Positions 32,693 through 41,530 of a stretch of 48,261 nt of DNA are shown piece after piece. The position numbers and the translations under genes are program-made. The notes under the pieces were generated by a model that was not told where the DNA came from, did not search any database, and saw only the letters and a program-made list of their open reading frames with translations. The first letter of the stretch is position 1. Each line of letters begins with the position of its first letter. The stretch is from Xanthobacteraceae bacterium (lineage in GTDB: Bacteria > Pseudomonadota > Alphaproteobacteria > Rhizobiales > Xanthobacteraceae), in NCBI GenBank assembly GCA_019746135.1, contig JAIESI010000044.1, positions 1 to 48,261 on the forward strand, read 5' to 3'.

Positions 32693-32719
32693 TGTCGAGC
32701 ACAGATAGCGTGCTCGACA
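32693..32719 (+). promoter_or_regulatory. Perfect 10-bp inverted repeat in the leader of the CoA-transferase operon
   Basis: TGTCGAGCAC (32693-32702) and GTGCTCGACA (32710-32719) are exact complements around a 7-base spacer. It ends 40 bases before the ATG at 32760 and is downstream of the TATAAT box, so it would be in the mRNA leader as a stem-loop, or act as an operator. Confidence 0.5.
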
Positions 32720-32759
32720 TTGACTGTCGCCAGCGGACACTCCGCACGATGGGCACCGC

Positions 32760-33407
32760 ATGCAAACGGTTTCTCTCGAGCAATCGGTCTCCATGATCCC
32801 CGATGGCGCAAGCCTGATGATCGGCGGGTTCATGGCGGTGGGTACGCCTGAGCGCGTGATCGACGAGATCGTCCGGCAGAAGAAGCGCGATCTCACCGTC
32901 ATCGCCAACGACACGGCGGTGCCGACCCGCGGGATCGGCAAGCTGATCAGCGCCAAACTGGCGCGGAAGGCAATCGTGAGCCACATCGGACTCAATCCCG
33001 AAACACAGCGCCAGATGATGGCCGGCGAATTGGAAGTCGAACTCGTGCCGCAGGGCACGCTGATCGAATGCATCCGCGCCGGCGGCTATGGTCTGGGCGG
33101 GATCCTCACGCCGACCGGTCTCGGCACACCTGTCGAAGACGGAAAGCAAAAGGTCGAAGTCAAAGGAAAGACTTATCTGCTGGAGCCGGCGCTGCGCGCC
33201 GACTTCGCCCTGGTGCAGGCCTTCCTCGCCGACTACCTCGGCAATCTCAGCTACGCGCTGACCGCACGCAATTTCAACCCGGTCATCGCGATGGCAGGCG
33301 ACACCGTCATCGTCAGCGCCGACAATATCGTCCCGACCGGCGTGATCTCGCCCGACCACGTCGTGACCCCCGCCCCCGTCGTCGACTATCTGGTTTCCAA
33401 CTCCTGA
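32760..33407 (+). CDS. CoA-transferase (3-oxoacid type) subunit A
   Basis: A 215-residue alpha subunit of a family I CoA-transferase (AtoD/ScoA/PcaI group). Signature segments: IPDGASLMIGGFMAVGTPERVIDEI, KRDLTVIANDTAVP, ELVPQGTLIECIRAGGYGLGGILTPTGLGTPVEDGKQKV and YALTARNFNPVIAMAGDTVIVSADNIV. It moves CoA between succinyl-CoA or acetyl-CoA and a short acyl or oxo-acid. Its stop is 8 bases before subunit B. The gene has an elaborate leader with two inverted repeats. The symbol is left empty because the substrate (acetoacetate, butyrate or oxoadipate) is not decided by sequence. Confidence 0.92.
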   Translation: MQTVSLEQSVSMIPDGASLMIGGFMAVGTPERVIDEIVRQKKRDLTVIANDTAVPTRGIGKLISAKLARKAIVSHIGLNPETQRQMMAGELEVELVPQGTLIECIRAGGYGLGGILTPTGLGTPVEDGKQKVEVKGKTYLLEPALRADFALVQAFLADYLGNLSYALTARNFNPVIAMAGDTVIVSADNIVPTGVISPDHVVTPAPVVDYLVSNS

Positions 33408-33415
33408 GGCCGATC

Positions 33416-34066
33416 GTGGAACCGCAGGACATCATCGCCCGCCGGATTGCCAAGGAACTGTCGGAGGGCATGCTCGTCAATCTCGGGATCGGAATTCCGA
33501 CGCTGGTGGCAAAGCACGTTTCCGAGGGCGTGCACGTGTTCTTCCAGTCCGAGAACGGACTGATCGGCACCGGTGCGCCTCCCGCAGAAGGCATGGCGCA
33601 TCCGACGCTGACCGACGCGGGCGGCCGCCCGGTCACGGCGCTGCCGGGCGCATGCACGTTCGACAGCGCGACGTCGTTCGGCCTCATTCGCGGCGGCCAC
33701 GTGGACCTCACCGTCCTGGGCGGACTGCAGGTCGATCAGGACGGATATCTCGCCAACTGGGTGATTCCCGGAAAGATGGTGCCGGGCATGGGTGGCGCGA
33801 TGGACCTGGTGACGGGTGCAAAACGCGTCATCGTGGCGATGCAACACACGGCCAAGGGTGCCACCAAGATCGTCAGGAAATGCAAATTGCCGATCACGTC
33901 ATTGCGCACCGTCGACATGGTTGTCACCGAGATGGCGGTGATCGCGTTTCGCGGCGGACATGCGACGCTGGTCGAGACGGCGCCGGGAGTATCAGCGGCT
34001 CAGGTCGTGGCCGCGACCGAGGCGGAGCTCAATATCCCGGACAACGTTTCTGTCATGGCCCTTTGA
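33416..34066 (+). CDS. CoA-transferase (3-oxoacid type) subunit B
   Basis: A 216-residue beta subunit. The GTG start at 33416 follows the subunit A stop by 8 bases. IARRIAKELSEGMLVNLGIGIPTLVAKHV opens the protein. The catalytic glutamate is in FFQSENGLIGTG (the SENG box), and the later GGHVDLTVLGGLQVDQDGYLANWVIPGKMVPGMGGAMDLV is characteristic of AtoA/ScoB/PcaJ. It forms the active heterodimer or heterotetramer with subunit A. A 31-base gap leads to the FabI-like gene, so the three are probably one operon. Confidence 0.92.
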   Translation: MEPQDIIARRIAKELSEGMLVNLGIGIPTLVAKHVSEGVHVFFQSENGLIGTGAPPAEGMAHPTLTDAGGRPVTALPGACTFDSATSFGLIRGGHVDLTVLGGLQVDQDGYLANWVIPGKMVPGMGGAMDLVTGAKRVIVAMQHTAKGATKIVRKCKLPITSLRTVDMVVTEMAVIAFRGGHATLVETAPGVSAAQVVAATEAELNIPDNVSVMAL

Positions 34067-34097
34067 GCACGGCGCCATACATTTCGAGCGGGGGCAC

Positions 34098-35132
34098 ATG
34101 AGAAAGCCGAACTGGAAATCGAACGACAAAGTGGCCGGCAAAGGTGCAATCACCCAGCAATTCGTCGCGACCATGCGCGGCGAGAAACTGGAAATCGAGG
34201 TTGCGCCGTGGGGCGAAGGTCATCTGAAGATCAATGGGCTGGAGGTCGCGCGCGTCACCGATGCGAAGGACAGGCGCGATGCATTCAGCCAACTCGAAAA
34301 GGCTGCCGAGCAGCATCTGACCGCTTCGGGCGCAAACAAGGATTCCTCCGCGATCCCCGCCGTTCGCGCCAAGCTGCTCGAGGACAAGAAGGGCCTCGTC
34401 GTCGGCATCGCCAACGACAATTCGATCGCCTGGGGCTGCGCCAAGGCATTCCGGGCGTTTGGTGCCGAAGTCGCCGTGACCTATCTCAACGACAAAGCCA
34501 AGAAGTACGTCGAGCCGCTGGCGCGCGAGCTCGACTCGCCGATCGTGATGCCACTCGACGTGAACGCGCCCGGACAGATGGAGGCGGTCTTCGAGCGCAT
34601 CAAGGACGAGTGGGGCAAGCTGGATTTTCTCGTCCACTCCATCGCCTTCTCGCCGAAGGAGGCGCTACACGGCCGGGTCGTCGATGTCGGACGCGAGGGC
34701 TTCCTGACGACGATGGACGTTTCCTGCTGGACCTTCATCCGCATGGCGCATCTCGCCGAGCCCCTGATGCGCAAGGGCGGCACGCTCTTCACCATGAGCT
34801 ATTACGGCAGCCAGATGGTGGTGAAGAACTACAACATCATGGGCGTGGCCAAGGCAGCGCTCGAATGTGCCGTCCGATACCTCGCAGCCGAGCTTGGCCC
34901 CAAAGGCATCCGGGTTCACGCCATCTCGCCCGGACCGCTCGCGACCCGGGCAGCGTCGGGAATTCCCGAGTTCGACGCATTGCTGGACAAGGCCCAGGCA
35001 AAGGCCCCGACGAAGAGCCTCGTCAGCATCGAAGACGTTGGCGTGGCCACCGCCTTTCTCGCGCACGACGCGGCGAAGCTCATCACCGGGGAAACTCTGT
35101 ATATCGACGGCGGATATCACATCATCGATTAG
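34098..35132 (+). CDS. FabI-like enoyl-ACP reductase with an extra N-terminal domain
   Basis: A 344-residue protein in one continuous frame from ATG 34098. From about residue 94 it is a FabI-type SDR: KKGLVVGIANDNSIAWGCAKAF (NADH site), LDFLVHSIAFSPKEAL, SYYGSQMVVKNYNIMGVAKAALE with active Tyr245 and Lys252 (YxxMxxxK), ISPGPLATRAASGI, and the end TGETLYIDGGYHI. The first 90 residues are not part of FabI; they read as a small alpha/beta domain (KLEIEVAPWGEGHLKINGLEVARVTDAKDRRDAF) plus a linker. Normal FabI is about 260 residues. No internal ATG near the FabI part offers a separate start. It follows the CoA-transferase pair, which suggests a role in short-chain acyl metabolism. Confidence 0.85.
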   Translation: MRKPNWKSNDKVAGKGAITQQFVATMRGEKLEIEVAPWGEGHLKINGLEVARVTDAKDRRDAFSQLEKAAEQHLTASGANKDSSAIPAVRAKLLEDKKGLVVGIANDNSIAWGCAKAFRAFGAEVAVTYLNDKAKKYVEPLARELDSPIVMPLDVNAPGQMEAVFERIKDEWGKLDFLVHSIAFSPKEALHGRVVDVGREGFLTTMDVSCWTFIRMAHLAEPLMRKGGTLFTMSYYGSQMVVKNYNIMGVAKAALECAVRYLAAELGPKGIRVHAISPGPLATRAASGIPEFDALLDKAQAKAPTKSLVSIEDVGVATAFLAHDAAKLITGETLYIDGGYHIID

Positions 35133-35155
35133 GTTGACCGGCGCGCCGGCCGTCG

Positions 35156-35176
35156 GATCCCGATAGCTTTGGGATC
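35156..35176 (+). terminator. Weak hairpin after the FabI-like gene
   Basis: GATCCC and GGGATC pair around a 9-base loop 24 bases after the stop, followed by ATAAATGTTCTTTC. The stem is short and the T-run poor, so it is only a possible terminator. A perfect CCGGCGCGCCGG palindrome lies just before it (35138-35149). Confidence 0.3.
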
Positions 35177-35305
35177 ATAAATGTTCTTTCAAGCCGCGCG
35201 CTCGCTGCGGGTTTCGACATGGCCGGCAATCCGTCATTGGTTCCCCTGGGCAACCGACAAACCGACGCTTGATTTTCGCGTAGCCAGGCTGCGCCTGCGC
35301 GCGAT

Positions 35306-35322
35306 CTATACGCACGTACAAT
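35306..35322 (+). promoter_or_regulatory. Second copy of the CTATACGCACGTA motif with a -10-like box
   Basis: CTATACGCACGTA (35306-35318) is identical to 32616-32628. TACAAT at 35317-35322 overlaps its end and matches the -10 consensus at five of six positions. It lies in the 296-base gap (35133-35428), which holds no gene, upstream of the small secreted protein and the PFL operon. Confidence 0.4.
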
Positions 35323-35428
35323 GTTTTCCGCAGCTGCGCTGAGGCACGCTTCAACCCAACAATACAACGACAAGAACGCGAATTCATTGGGAAGAAACCA
35401 TTCCAATCATCACGATCGGGAGGCCGCC

Positions 35429-35662
35429 GTGCTCAAGTCAAATCGTCAGTTCCTGGTGATCGCGCTGCCGCTTGCGGCGGCCTTCGCGTTCGCTGCCGCG
35501 TCTGATGCATTCGCACAGAAGAAGCTGTCCTACGAACAAGCGTGGGCGACGTGCAAGGCGCAGGTCGACAAGACGATCCCGGGTGACCAGCAAACCACCA
35601 GGGCTTCGGCCGGCGGCGCCTGCATGAGGAAGTACGGATACCGCCTCAAGAAAGGCTCTTGA
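35429..35662 (+). CDS. Small secreted protein with two cysteines
   Basis: A 77-residue exported protein. The signal peptide is VLKSNRQFLVIALPLAAAFAFAAASDAFAQ, and the mature part of about 47 residues is KKLSYEQAWATCKAQVDKTI followed by ASAGGACMRKYGYRLKKGS. Two Cys (one in WATCK, one in GACMRKYG) probably form a disulfide. The GTG start at 35429 has GGGAGG 6 bases upstream; an ATG at 35321 would add a long non-signal tail. Small proteins of this kind with AW..CK....C..KYG are frequent in Bradyrhizobium-like genomes. The function is unknown. It precedes pflB by 80 bases. Confidence 0.75.
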   Translation: MLKSNRQFLVIALPLAAAFAFAAASDAFAQKKLSYEQAWATCKAQVDKTIPGDQQTTRASAGGACMRKYGYRLKKGS

Positions 35663-35742
35663 GCCGCCGTCTCCAGCTCTCCGGTTTCGAATGGGGGGGC
35701 CGACGCTTTTGATTTCGGATCACAGCCAGACAGGAGACTGTC

Positions 35743-38004
35743 ATGAGCACTGCCGCGCTTGCCCCCTCGCCAGCCAGCGACAATCCTTGGCGCGACTTCA
35801 CCTCGGGCGATTGGCAAAGGTCGATCGACGTGAGGGATTTCATCGTCCGGAACATGACGGTTTACACAGGCGATGAGGCGTTCCTCGCACCTGCCACCGC
35901 CCGCACCCGAGCCGTCTGGGCGCAGCTGCAGCCGTATTTCCAGGAGGAGCAGAAGAAGGGCGTCCTCGCGGTCGACGCCAAGACACCCTCGGTGCTGCTC
36001 GCGCACAAGCCCGGCTATATCGACAGGAACAACGAAGTCATCGTCGGCCTGCAGACCGATCAGCCGTTCAAGCGCGCGATTTTCCCGTTCGGCGGCCTGC
36101 GCATGGTCGAAGCCGGCCTGAAGGCCGCAGGCTTCGAGATCGATCCGCAGGTCCACCACGCGTTCACGCATTACCGCAAGTCGCACAACGACGGCGTGTT
36201 CGACGCCTACACGCCGGAGATCATGCGCTGCCGCAGGTCGGGCATCATCACCGGCCTGCCCGACGCCTATGGCCGCGGCCGCATCATCGGCGACTATCGC
36301 CGGGTCGCGCTGTACGGCGTCACGCGCCTGCTCGAGGCCAAGAAGGCCGAACGGGCCCAGCTCGACGACATGTGGCCGACCGACGAAGTCATCCGTCAGC
36401 GCGAGGAGCTGGCCGATCAGATGCGGGCGCTCCATGACCTCGCGGAGATGGCCAAGCTCTACGGCTTCGACATCACCCGGCCGGCCGCGGACGCCCAGGA
36501 GGCGTTCCAATGGACCTATTTCGGCTATCTCGGCGCGATCAAGGAGGCGAACGGCGCGGCGATGTCGATCGGCCGCATCTCGACCTTCCTCGATATCTAC
36601 ATCGAGCGCGATCTCCGCGAGGGCACGCTGAACGAGTCGGGCGCGCAGGAGCTCTGGGACCAGCTTGTGCAGAAGCTCCGCATCGTCCGCTTCCTGCGCA
36701 CGCCGGAATACGACGCGCTGTTCAGCGGCGATCCCTACTGGGCGACCGAATGCGTCGGCGGCGTCGACATGTCCGGCCGGCCGATGGTGACCAAGAGCAG
36801 CTACCGGATGCTGCACACGCTGACCAACCTCGGGCCCGCGCCGGAGCCGAACATCACCGTGCTCTGGTCGAAGCAGTTCCCGGACAGCTTCAAGCGCTAC
36901 TGCGTCAAGATCAGCCGCGACACGTCATCGCTGCAATACGAGAACGACGACCTGATGCGTCCGTTCTGGGGCGACGACTATGCGATCGCCTGCTGCGTCT
37001 CGGCCATGCGGCTCGGCAAGCAGATGCAGTTCTTCGGCGCGCGCGTCAATCTCGCCAAGGCGCTGCTCTACGCCATCAATGGCGGCCGCGACGAGATCTC
37101 CGGCGACCAGATTGCGCCGATCGCACCGGCCGTCACCGGCGACGTGCTCGAATACGACGACGTGTCCGCCAAGTTCGACAACATGATGGAGTGGCTCGCA
37201 CGCACTTACGTGCACGCGATGAACTGCATCCACTACATGCATGACAAATACTTCTACGAGCGCCTGGAAATGGCGCTGCACGACAAGGACATCCTGCGGA
37301 CCATGGCGTTCGGCATCGCCGGGCTTTCGGTCGTCGCCGACAGCCTCTCGGCGATCAAATACGCCAAGGTGCACGTCATCCGGGACAACACCGGACTTGC
37401 GATCGATTACAAGATCGAGGGCAACCCGCCGCAATTCGGCAACAACGACGACCGCGTCGACAAGATCGCGGCCGACCTGGTGACGCGGTTCATGCAGAAG
37501 ATCCGCAAGCACCCGACCTATCGGAATGCGACGCACACCCAGAGCGTGCTGACGATCACGTCGAACGTGGTCTACGGCAAGCACACCGGCAACACCCCGG
37601 ACGGTCGCCGCAAGGGCGAGCCGTTCGGCCCCGGCGCCAACCCGATGCACGGCCGCGACAGCCACGGCTGGCTCGCCTCGTGCCTCTCGGTCGCGAAGCT
37701 GCCGTACAAGGATTCGCTCGACGGCATCAGCTACACGGTGTCGGTCGCGCCGCAAAAGGCGCACCTGTCGCCCGACGAGGTGGTCAACGCCGCGGTCAAG
37801 GCGTTCGACACCTACTTCGGCCAGGGCGGCTTCCACATGAACCTCAACGTCGTCGACAAGGAGACGCTCGAGGACGCGATGAAGAATCCGCAGAAGTACC
37901 CGCAGCTCACCATTCGCGTGTCGGGGTATGCGGTCAACTTCGTGCGGCTCACGCCCGAGCAGCAGCGGGACGTCATCAGCCGCACATTCCACGGCCAGGT
38001 GTAG
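35743..38004 (+). CDS. pflB: Formate C-acetyltransferase (pyruvate formate-lyase)
   Basis: Glycyl-radical enzyme of 753 residues, close to the 759 of E. coli PflB. It converts pyruvate and CoA to acetyl-CoA and formate without oxygen. The active-site cysteine pair is C417-C418 in AIACCVSAM, and the radical glycine is G728 in [27 protein letters not shown] and [18 protein letters not shown] are further family blocks, and the Cys pair supports PFL and not a diol dehydratase or choline lyase. Its activase follows at 38047, then an antiporter and a formate channel, so the operon is complete for anaerobic pyruvate cleavage. The stop lies inside a 13-bp repeat array. PFL is uncommon in this bacterial group, so transfer is possible. 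Confidence 0.96.
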   Translation: MSTAALAPSPASDNPWRDFTSGDWQRSIDVRDFIVRNMTVYTGDEAFLAPATARTRAVWAQLQPYFQEEQKKGVLAVDAKTPSVLLAHKPGYIDRNNEVIVGLQTDQPFKRAIFPFGGLRMVEAGLKAAGFEIDPQVHHAFTHYRKSHNDGVFDAYTPEIMRCRRSGIITGLPDAYGRGRIIGDYRRVALYGVTRLLEAKKAERAQLDDMWPTDEVIRQREELADQMRALHDLAEMAKLYGFDITRPAADAQEAFQWTYFGYLGAIKEANGAAMSIGRISTFLDIYIERDLREGTLNESGAQELWDQLVQKLRIVRFLRTPEYDALFSGDPYWATECVGGVDMSGRPMVTKSSYRMLHTLTNLGPAPEPNITVLWSKQFPDSFKRYCVKISRDTSSLQYENDDLMRPFWGDDYAIACCVSAMRLGKQMQFFGARVNLAKALLYAINGGRDEISGDQIAPIAPAVTGDVLEYDDVSAKFDNMMEWLARTYVHAMNCIHYMHDKYFYERLEMALHDKDILRTMAFGIAGLSVVADSLSAIKYAKVHVIRDNTGLAIDYKIEGNPPQFGNNDDRVDKIAADLVTRFMQKIRKHPTYRNATHTQSVLTITSNVVYGKHTGNTPDGRRKGEPFGPGANPMHGRDSHGWLASCLSVAKLPYKDSLDGISYTVSVAPQKAHLSPDEVVNAAVKAFDTYFGQGGFHMNLNVVDKETLEDAMKNPQKYPQLTIRVSGYAVNFVRLTPEQQRDVISRTFHGQV

Positions 38005-38036
38005 GGCCAAGGTTTAGGGCCGAGGTGTAGGGTCGA
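37998..38036 (+). repeat. Three near-perfect tandem copies of a 13-bp unit
   Basis: GGTGTAGGGCCAA, GGTTTAGGGCCGA and GGTGTAGGGTCGA follow one another at 37998-38010, 38011-38023 and 38024-38036. The first contains the pflB stop codon. The copies fill the pflB-pflA gap and set the spacing to the next gene. Confidence 0.85.
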
Positions 38037-38046
38037 GGACACGGCG

Positions 38047-38877
38047 ATGGCACAGGTTGGCACCCTCGAGGGCGGCAACCGCCACGAGCTGCGCGTCGGC
38101 AAGTCTCCCGACGCGCCGGACGAAGGCGATTTTCGCGACGATCAAAAGGGCGCGTTCGGTTATGCGCATTCCTACGAGACGTCGTCGCGCTATGACGGGC
38201 CCGGCCTGCGGGTGGTGCTGTTCCTCTCGGGCTGCCTGCTGCGCTGCAAGTATTGCCACAACCCCGACACCTGGCACCTGAAGGACGGCACCTACGTCTC
38301 GGCGCAGCACGTGCTCGACCGGCTCAACAGCTTTGCGCCGGCGCTGCGCTCGCTCGACGGCGGGCTCACCATTTCGGGCGGCGAGGCCATGGTGCAGCTC
38401 GAATTCACCCGGCGGATCTTCGCCGGCGCCAAGAAAATGAAGCTGCACACGGCCATCGAGACGTCAGGCTTTCTGGGCGAGCGGGCGGACGACGACTACC
38501 TCGCCAACATCGATCTCATCCTGCTCGACATCAAGAGCTCGGACCCCGAGACCTACAAGAAGGTCACCGGCCGCGAGCTCGCGCCAACGTTGAAGTTCGC
38601 GGAGCGCCTTGCGGCGATGGGGAAGCCCACGTGGGTTCGGTTCACATTGGTACCGGGGCTCACCGACGACCCTGCCAATGTCGACGGCATCGCAAAATTC
38701 GTCGCGCCGATGAAAAACGTCGAGTGGGTCGAGGTCCAACCGTTCCACCAGATGGGCGCCTTCAAATGGAAGGCGATGAAAATGGACTACGAGCTTGTCG
38801 ATACGCCGACGTGCCCGCCCGAGTTGACGAAACGGGTAATCGAACAATTTCGCGCCGCGGGGTGCCGGGCGCGCTGA
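38047..38877 (+). CDS. pflA: Pyruvate formate-lyase-activating enzyme (radical SAM)
   Basis: Radical SAM activase of 276 residues. The iron-sulfur motif CxxxCxxC is C63-LLR-C67-KY-C70 in FLSGCLLRCKYCHNPDTW. GGLTISGGEAMVQLEF is the SAM-binding GGE motif. HTAIETSGFLG, LILLDIKSSDPETYKKVTG and VRFTLVPGLTDD are typical of PflA. It generates the glycyl radical on PflB at G728. It has a longer N-terminus (about 35 residues before FGYAHSYETSSRYDGPGLR) than E. coli PflA (246 residues). It starts 42 bases after the pflB stop, across the tandem repeat. Confidence 0.95.
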   Translation: MAQVGTLEGGNRHELRVGKSPDAPDEGDFRDDQKGAFGYAHSYETSSRYDGPGLRVVLFLSGCLLRCKYCHNPDTWHLKDGTYVSAQHVLDRLNSFAPALRSLDGGLTISGGEAMVQLEFTRRIFAGAKKMKLHTAIETSGFLGERADDDYLANIDLILLDIKSSDPETYKKVTGRELAPTLKFAERLAAMGKPTWVRFTLVPGLTDDPANVDGIAKFVAPMKNVEWVEVQPFHQMGAFKWKAMKMDYELVDTPTCPPELTKRVIEQFRAAGCRAR

Positions 38878-38910
38878 CGACCAACAAAGCGTCGATGGGG
38901 GACTCTGACC

Positions 38911-40512
38911 ATGATTGAACTCGCCCAGAACATCATCGGCACGCAGCCGATCCTTGCGATCTTTCTCGCCGTCGGCGTCGGCTATCTGGTCGGGCAGATC
39001 AACATCTTCGGCTTTTCGCTGGGCGTCGGCGCGGTGCTGTTCGTCGGGCTGGCGATCGGCGCGTTTGCACCGAAGGCCAACATCGTCGGGCCGATCGGCC
39101 TCACCGGTCTGATCATGTTCCTCTACGGCATCGGCATCCTCTATGGACGCCAGTTCTTCGAGGGCATGGTCGGATCCGCCGGCCGCAAATACAACCTCCT
39201 GGCACTGGTCGCCGTGGTCGCCGGCCTGCTGGTCGCGCTCGGGCTCGGCCAGATGTTCGGGATCCAGATCGGGCATACGCTCGGAATGTATGCCGGCTCG
39301 ATGACGAGCACAGCGACGCTCCAGGCGGCGCTCGACCTGATGGGCAACAAGGACCCCTCGATCGGCTACTCGATCGCCTATCCGTTCGGCGTGATCGGCC
39401 CGATCCTGTGCATCTATTTCATGACCCGGCACGTCAAGCCGAGCTTCCCGCCCAAAACCCAGCGCTTCCACATGGGCGAGATCACACTCGGCGCCAGCTA
39501 CGCCGGCCGCGCCTTCGCCGACGTCAGCGGCGATCTGCCCCCCGGCCTGCAAGTCACGATGGTCCGCGCAGGCGGCAGCAACACGGTTCCGTCCGATGAC
39601 ATCGTGCTCAATGCCGGCGACGGCCTGCTGGTCGTGGCCGACCAGCAGGAGATGATCGCCGCGGCCGCCGCGAAGCTCGGTGCGCTGACGCCCGGACTCC
39701 TCGCCAAGGACCGATCGGCGCTCGACTACATCCGCGTCTTCGTCAGCAAGGCCAGCGTTGTGGGTGTCCCGCTCGCCCAATTGAAGCTGCCGGCCGGCTT
39801 TCCGACCCATCTGCTGCACGTGCGGCGCTATGACATGGACCTCGTGCCGGCGCCTGACCTGATGCTGGAGTTCGGCGACCGTGTCGGCGTGCTGATGCCG
39901 CCTGACCAACGCGAGGAAATCCGCAAATTCTTTGGCGATACGGTGAAAGCAACGTCTGAGTTCAGCTACGTGTCGCTCGGACTTGGCATGGTGCTCGGCG
40001 TCTTGCTGGGTCTCATTCCGATCCCGATCCCTGGAGTCGGCATCGTTACGCTCGGCATCGGCGGCGGCCCGCTGATCGTCGCCTTGATCCTCGGCAAGCT
40101 GCGCCGCACCGGCCCGATGCTCTGGACCATGCCGCTGCCCGCCAACATCGTGTTGCGCAACTACGGCCTTGCGATATTCCTCGCATCGGTCGGAATCAAT
40201 GCCGGACAGCCCTTCGTGAAAACCGTCGCGGAGTCGGGATTGACGATGCTGTTCATCGGCGCGGCCATCCTGCTGACCACTGTCGCCATCGTGCTGCTGG
40301 TCGGTCACTACGTGATGAAGATTCCGTTCGACGATCTCGTCGGCGTCGCCTCGGGTGCGACCGGCAATCCGGCCATTCTCGTCTACTCCACCCGGATGGC
40401 TCCGACCGAGCGGCCCGACATCGGCTATGCGATGATCTTCCCGTCGATGACGATCGTAAAGGTCATCGCGGTTCAGATCGTCGGGCTGTTGATGATCGCC
40501 GGGCCAAAATGA
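38911..40512 (+). CDS. Aspartate:alanine exchanger (AAE/AspT) family transporter
   Basis: Inner-membrane transporter of 533 residues. Five or so transmembrane helices at the N-terminus (IGLTGLIMFLYGIGILYGRQFFEG, GMYAGSMTSTATLQAAL) are followed by a cytosolic TrkA-C-like domain (about 190-345: LNAGDGLLVVADQQEMI, LMLEFGDRVGVLMPPDQ) and another membrane half from about residue 350. GSMTSTATLQAALD and GATGNPAILVY are the paired AAE-family signatures. AspT relatives exchange aspartate for alanine; others carry succinate or other acids. Placed between pflA and the formate channel, it may export a fermentation acid. The exact substrate is not shown. Confidence 0.88.
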   Translation: MIELAQNIIGTQPILAIFLAVGVGYLVGQINIFGFSLGVGAVLFVGLAIGAFAPKANIVGPIGLTGLIMFLYGIGILYGRQFFEGMVGSAGRKYNLLALVAVVAGLLVALGLGQMFGIQIGHTLGMYAGSMTSTATLQAALDLMGNKDPSIGYSIAYPFGVIGPILCIYFMTRHVKPSFPPKTQRFHMGEITLGASYAGRAFADVSGDLPPGLQVTMVRAGGSNTVPSDDIVLNAGDGLLVVADQQEMIAAAAAKLGALTPGLLAKDRSALDYIRVFVSKASVVGVPLAQLKLPAGFPTHLLHVRRYDMDLVPAPDLMLEFGDRVGVLMPPDQREEIRKFFGDTVKATSEFSYVSLGLGMVLGVLLGLIPIPIPGVGIVTLGIGGGPLIVALILGKLRRTGPMLWTMPLPANIVLRNYGLAIFLASVGINAGQPFVKTVAESGLTMLFIGAAILLTTVAIVLLVGHYVMKIPFDDLVGVASGATGNPAILVYSTRMAPTERPDIGYAMIFPSMTIVKVIAVQIVGLLMIAGPK

Positions 40513-40585
40513 ACGGCAGGAAGTCTACGCTGCCGCGGGGCGTGCCGGCGCATGATCCGCGGCGGCCGACCGCCGGAGCACGACA

Positions 40586-41515
40586 ATGAATGACGCGCCA
40601 ACTCCGGATACGGTCAAGGTTCCTCAGGCGATCACGATCGACCCAATCCTGCCCTCCGACATGGCGATCCGCGCCGAGCAGGCCGGCGTCCGGCGCGCGC
40701 AGATGGACGTGCTGACGGTCTTTGTGCTGAGCGTACTTGCCGGTGCGTTCATCTCGTTCGGCGCAATTTTTGCAACGACGGTGGGCGCCGGAAGCATCAC
40801 GATCGGCCCGGCCGGCGACACCACCGCCATGTCGGCTGCCCTTCCTTACGGAATCACGCGGCTGCTGGTCGGACTGGTCTTTTCCGTCGGCCTCATCATG
40901 GTCGTGGTCGGCGGCGCAGAACTGTTTACCGGCAACAACCTGCTCGTCATGGCCTGGGCGAGCCACAAGGTCACCACCCGCGCGGTGCTGATGAACTGGC
41001 TGATTGCGTTTGTCGGAAACTGCATTGGAACAATCGCAACCGCTGCACTGACGTTTCTCTCGACGCAATACACCTTCGGCAACGGCGCCGTCGGACTGGT
41101 GGCGCTGACAACGGCGAACAGCAAAGCGGCGCTCGATTTCATGCCGGCGTTGACACTCGGCATCTTGTGCAACGCGCTGGTGTGCATCGCGGTGTGGATG
41201 TGCTTCGGTGCCCGCACCACGATCGATCGGGTGGTCACCGCGGTCCCGCCGATCGCCGCATTCGCCGCGGCCGGCTTCGAGCACTGCATCGCCAACGCTT
41301 ACTTCCTGCCGATGGGCCTGTTCATCAAGAGCGGCGCGCCGGATTCGTTCTGGGCGTCGATCGGCAAGACTGCTGCCGACTTCCCCGCCCTCACCTGGAC
41401 GAACTTCCTGGTCGGCAACCTCGTGCCGGTGACGATCGGCAACATCATCGGCGGTTCACTGATGGTCGGCGCGGTCTATTGGTTCGTCTATCTGCGTCCG
41501 ACGAGAGCCAGCTAG
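40586..41515 (+). CDS. focA: Formate/nitrite transporter family channel
   Basis: FNT-family pentameric channel of 309 residues. It has six transmembrane helices, the family block VGGAELFTGNNLLVMAWASHK, and FEHCIANAYFLPMGLF with the central conserved His. It starts with a polar N-tail of about 40 residues. Position behind pflB and pflA makes formate the likely cargo, which is the basis for the symbol. In E. coli focA precedes pflB; here it is downstream and separated by the antiporter. Nitrite cannot be excluded on sequence. Confidence 0.85.
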   Translation: MNDAPTPDTVKVPQAITIDPILPSDMAIRAEQAGVRRAQMDVLTVFVLSVLAGAFISFGAIFATTVGAGSITIGPAGDTTAMSAALPYGITRLLVGLVFSVGLIMVVVGGAELFTGNNLLVMAWASHKVTTRAVLMNWLIAFVGNCIGTIATAALTFLSTQYTFGNGAVGLVALTTANSKAALDFMPALTLGILCNALVCIAVWMCFGARTTIDRVVTAVPPIAAFAAAGFEHCIANAYFLPMGLFIKSGAPDSFWASIGKTAADFPALTWTNFLVGNLVPVTIGNIIGGSLMVGAVYWFVYLRPTRAS

Positions 41516-41530
41516 GCAGGGCGGCCGACA

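Noticed and set aside
38464..40308. 614-codon minus-strand open frame opposite the antiporter
   Set aside because: Highly charged translation with no hydrophobic or domain pattern; the antiporter on the plus strand is complete.
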